The notes below the pieces were generated by a model. The model made no database searches. It saw nothing but the letters and a program-made list of their open reading frames with translations, and was not told the DNA's origin. From Thermaerobacter marianensis (GTDB taxonomy: Bacteria > Bacillota > Sulfobacillia > DYIH01 > DYIG01): DNA of 16,152 bases. Location of the stretch: NCBI GenBank assembly GCA_020723725.1, contig DYIG01000017.1, forward strand, positions 1 through 16,152, given 5' to 3'. A program made the position numbers and the translations under genes. Below are positions 14,070 to 16,152 of this stretch, piece after piece (within the stretch, counting starts at the first letter, position 1; each line of letters opens with the position of its first letter).

Positions 14070-14984
14070 TCAACCACCTAGCTTCCGAAGCAATTCGGCT
14101 ATGTTCCCTACCTCTGTATCCAGCGGATCCACCCTGTAAGCCATACGACCCTCACGATCGATTATCACCAGTGCATTGGAATGGCTGACCATACCGGTGA
14201 CTGGGTCACGTTGACGGCCCACAAGGTATTTCTTAAGCACACTGTCCACATCGGCCGGGGCGCCCGTAACGAAGTTCCAACGCTCGGGTTTGATCTGCAA
14301 GGCCTTCATAGCCTCACGAAGCCTTTCGGGTGTATCCCTCTCAGGGTCCACAGTGACGCTGACAGCCCTCACATCACCCACACCTGAGATGGCCATGGCC
14401 TTATCAGTGCGTTTCAGGATATTCGGGCAGATAGACTGACAATTTGAGTAGGTAAAGGTGAGCAGAACGGGCTTCCCTCTGAGGTCATTCAGGGAAAAGG
14501 ACGCGCCTGATGAATCCGTCAGGGAAAAATCCGGAGCGGTTTCAAACCCCCTCTGGATTCCGGCGATGCTGGAGCGTTTCCACCCAACCCCGGTGGCCCC
14601 CACAACGGAAACCAAAACGATAACCGCAATGACAGCCATACCGGTTCGTGAGGAAACAGACCGGCCGAGACGCCGAAAGGCATCAATGGTCTCTGAAGGC
14701 CACACTACGGCCACCATACCCATTAAGACGGGCGCGGGCAATAGCACCATAAAGAGCTCATCCAGCCTATAGGTTCCGGTCTGAGGGTCCCACCCCAAAC
14801 AGAACACGCGAAGATCATCGATGACCTGGCCAAACTTCCCGTCATCAATAGGAAGGAAGGCCGACCAGTAAGCGAGCAGCACAAAAAAAGCAGCCCACCC
14901 TGCAATGACACTGAGTAGAGCCAGGGGTAGCCATTTCCTCTCGGGGAGGGTGGCCAGCCACGACAACAACCTGTCAGCGGTCAA
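14070..14984 (-). CDS. Sco1/SenC-type copper chaperone with N-terminal membrane domain
   Basis: 304 residues. Sco proteins deliver copper or electrons for building the CuA/CuB sites of heme-copper oxidases on the outer face of the membrane. The thioredoxin-fold domain (about 148-304) has the copper-binding CQSIC (Cys182, Cys186) and the distal ligand His268 in SHSNALVIID, plus the typical TFTYSNC and TVDPERDTP segments. The N-terminal 137 residues are unusual: three predicted helices (about 20-44, 77-95, 115-135) instead of a single anchor. Start TTG at 14984 with GGGGGTGG 7 nt upstream, directly against the ctaB stop. Placement between ctaB and the cytochrome b gene supports a role in oxidase assembly. 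Confidence 0.92.
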   Translation of the reverse strand: MTADRLLSWLATLPERKWLPLALLSVIAGWAAFFVLLAYWSAFLPIDDGKFGQVIDDLRVFCLGWDPQTGTYRLDELFMVLLPAPVLMGMVAVVWPSETIDAFRRLGRSVSSRTGMAVIAVIVLVSVVGATGVGWKRSSIAGIQRGFETAPDFSLTDSSGASFSLNDLRGKPVLLTFTYSNCQSICPNILKRTDKAMAISGVGDVRAVSVTVDPERDTPERLREAMKALQIKPERWNFVTGAPADVDSVLKKYLVGRQRDPVTGMVSHSNALVIIDREGRMAYRVDPLDTEVGNIAELLRKLGG

Positions 14985-15902
14985 TTACAGGCCACCCCCG
15001 ATTCCACGGTCAATGAAGATAGCCGAAAAAAGGACAGCCAAGTGGAACATGGAACCCTTGAAACCCGCCATGGCTATTTCCCTGTTGCCGGGGTTTAGGT
15101 AGAGGCGCACCCCGGGTATAAGGAGCCATAGCACCGCACCGACAGCACCTATCAGGTATAGGTAGCCGAAACTGCGGGTAAAAAACGGCAATAAAGTAGC
15201 GGCGGCCAGTAAAATATCACTGATCAGTATGGAAGCAGCAGCCAGACGCGGCCCCACCAGGACCGGGAGCATGGGAACACCGCCCCGCTTGTAATCATCC
15301 CTGAACGCAACAGCCAATGCCCAGAAATGAGACGGGCTCCAAAGGAAAAGCACAAGAGCAAGCTCCCATGAGGCATGTGAGAGCCCTCCCGGGTTTGCCG
15401 CAGCTCCGGCCAACACCGCGAAACTACCTGCCAAACCGCCAATGATTACGTTCATCCAGGTTTTACGTTTTAACCATTTGGTGTAAATAACCACATAGGT
15501 AAACGCTCCCAAGAAAGTAAACAAACCCGTAATCGGGCCAACAAGAAGACCCCCGGCCAGGGAGCCCGCTACGACTAAAATTGCTCCTAAAATTGCGACA
15601 TGTCCCCGCTCGGTAAGCCTCCCGGTAGGGAGCGGGCGATCCATGGTACGTGTCATAACAGCATCCAGATCAGCCTCAAGGGCGTGGTTTAAAGCCCCTG
15701 CCCCCATGGCCGCCAGGAGAACGGACAGCGTAACAGCTGCTACCAACCCGGGGCCAGGGATAGCGCCTCCAGCCATAAGCCCCGCCACTGCGCTGAGCGA
15801 CGTGACCATAGCAATCCGTAACTTCAGGACCTCCAAATATGGCTTGAGAGCAACAAGCCCTTCAGTTTCACGACAAAAGAGACGTTCTACTGTTGCTCGC
15901 AT
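14985..15902 (-). CDS. ctaB: Protoheme IX farnesyltransferase (heme O synthase)
   Basis: 305 residues, an integral membrane UbiA-family prenyltransferase. It adds farnesyl to heme b to make heme O, used as such or converted to heme A in terminal oxidases. The first Asp-rich motif with its conserved surroundings is NHALEADLDAVMTRT (72-86) followed by RPLPTGRL; the second is DDYKRGGVPMLP (202-213). YTKWLKRKTWMNVIIGG (140-156) is typical of CtaB/CyoE. ATG at 15902 has GGGGG 7 nt upstream; a longer open frame to 16061 only overlaps the upstream gene. It overlaps the end of the oxidase gene by 16 nt, so the two are coexpressed. Confidence 0.95.
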   Translation of the reverse strand: MRATVERLFCRETEGLVALKPYLEVLKLRIAMVTSLSAVAGLMAGGAIPGPGLVAAVTLSVLLAAMGAGALNHALEADLDAVMTRTMDRPLPTGRLTERGHVAILGAILVVAGSLAGGLLVGPITGLFTFLGAFTYVVIYTKWLKRKTWMNVIIGGLAGSFAVLAGAAANPGGLSHASWELALVLFLWSPSHFWALAVAFRDDYKRGGVPMLPVLVGPRLAAASILISDILLAAATLLPFFTRSFGYLYLIGAVGAVLWLLIPGVRLYLNPGNREIAMAGFKGSMFHLAVLFSAIFIDRGIGGGL

Positions 15903-16152
15903 CCCAATACCCCCTTTGCGGCAGGGTGTGCCAACTGATTGGAGGCTGGCAGCAGGGCTTTGCCAGCAATTAAAACGTATATGGCTCCGCCCGCTGCCGC
16001 AAAGAATGCACCCACGCCCATAATATTCATAGCAATGAACACCACGGGGTCTTGCACCCAATCAAATCCCGGGGTCTTCCGTGGGGCGCCGAAATCGCCT
16101 GCCCAGCCCATCCCGGCCACAAACCCCAGAACACCTATCACATAAATATAAG
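15887..16152 (-). CDS. Probable heme-copper oxidase subunit I, C-terminal end (partial)
   Basis: The last 87 codons of a gene that enters from beyond the window. A membrane helix end (YVIGVLGFVAGMGWAG) leads to GAPRKTPGF, which resembles the GxPRR/K loop before the final helix of heme-copper oxidase subunit I, and then to a glycine/alanine-rich helix (VFIAMNIMGVGAFFAAAGGA). The immediately following ctaB and Sco genes are oxidase-maturation functions and support the call. The copper and heme ligands lie outside the window, so the oxidase type (cytochrome c, quinol, or NO reductase-like) cannot be decided. The stop is TAG, inside the ctaB start region. Confidence 0.65.
   Translation of the reverse strand, partial: YIYVIGVLGFVAGMGWAGDFGAPRKTPGFDWVQDPVVFIAMNIMGVGAFFAAAGGAIYVLIAGKALLPASNQLAHPAAKGVLGCEQQ

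Noticed and set aside
15903..16061. N-terminal extension of CtaB
   Set aside because: It overlaps the oxidase gene in another frame, is Cys/Gly/Arg-rich and unlike CtaB, and the inner ATG has a strong ribosome site.
1..16152. CRISPR array, tRNA, rRNA, transposase or phage genes
   Set aside because: No regular spaced repeats, cloverleaf folds, rRNA-like stretches or mobile-element proteins were seen on either strand.

Overview
All 17 recognisable genes lie on the minus strand, so they are read from high to low coordinates. The window suggests a member of the Bacillota, probably Peptococcaceae/Desulfotomaculum-like Clostridia, with mid-range GC. The reasons are purine-rich Shine-Dalgarno sequences, many GTG/TTG starts, sigma-A-type promoters with 17-nt spacers, an infC-rpmI-rplT operon with a long leader, and trkH-trkA-SpoU methyltransferase genes fused to the end of that operon. 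The lineage is inferred from gene content and layout; no rRNA is present.

Layout in transcription order. (1) 16152-12032 is a respiratory block: the end of a probable heme-copper oxidase subunit I, ctaB (heme O synthase), a Sco-type copper chaperone with an extra membrane domain, a cytochrome b / 2x[4Fe-4S] / MvhD-like fusion interrupted by one in-frame TAG, and a membrane-anchored protein of unknown function. Together they look like quinone-linked electron transfer plus oxidase maturation. (2) 12014-10170 holds thrS with its own promoter; the enzyme lacks the usual N-terminal TGS domain. (3) 10173-5739 runs from a strong promoter and an L20-type leader with an attenuator hairpin into infC, rpmI, rplT, trkH, trkA and a SpoU-family RNA methyltransferase. 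A palindromic repeat element plus a partial second copy sits between trkH and trkA. (4) 5636-3342 holds asnB and then trxA, the latter with its own promoter. (5) 3197-1 holds pepA, a membrane-anchored peroxiredoxin-like protein with no cysteine, a nitrilase-family amidohydrolase and the start of a SAM methyltransferase.

The most notable points are the amber codon inside the cytochrome b heme-binding helix, the three-part fusion itself, the cysteine-free peroxiredoxin fold, a likely AUC start codon for infC, the TGS-less ThrRS whose start is fixed by its promoter, and the repeat element between the potassium-transport genes. The longest stretch without a gene is the infC leader (about 210 bases), which is described below. 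No tRNA, rRNA, CRISPR array or insertion-sequence transposase was seen.
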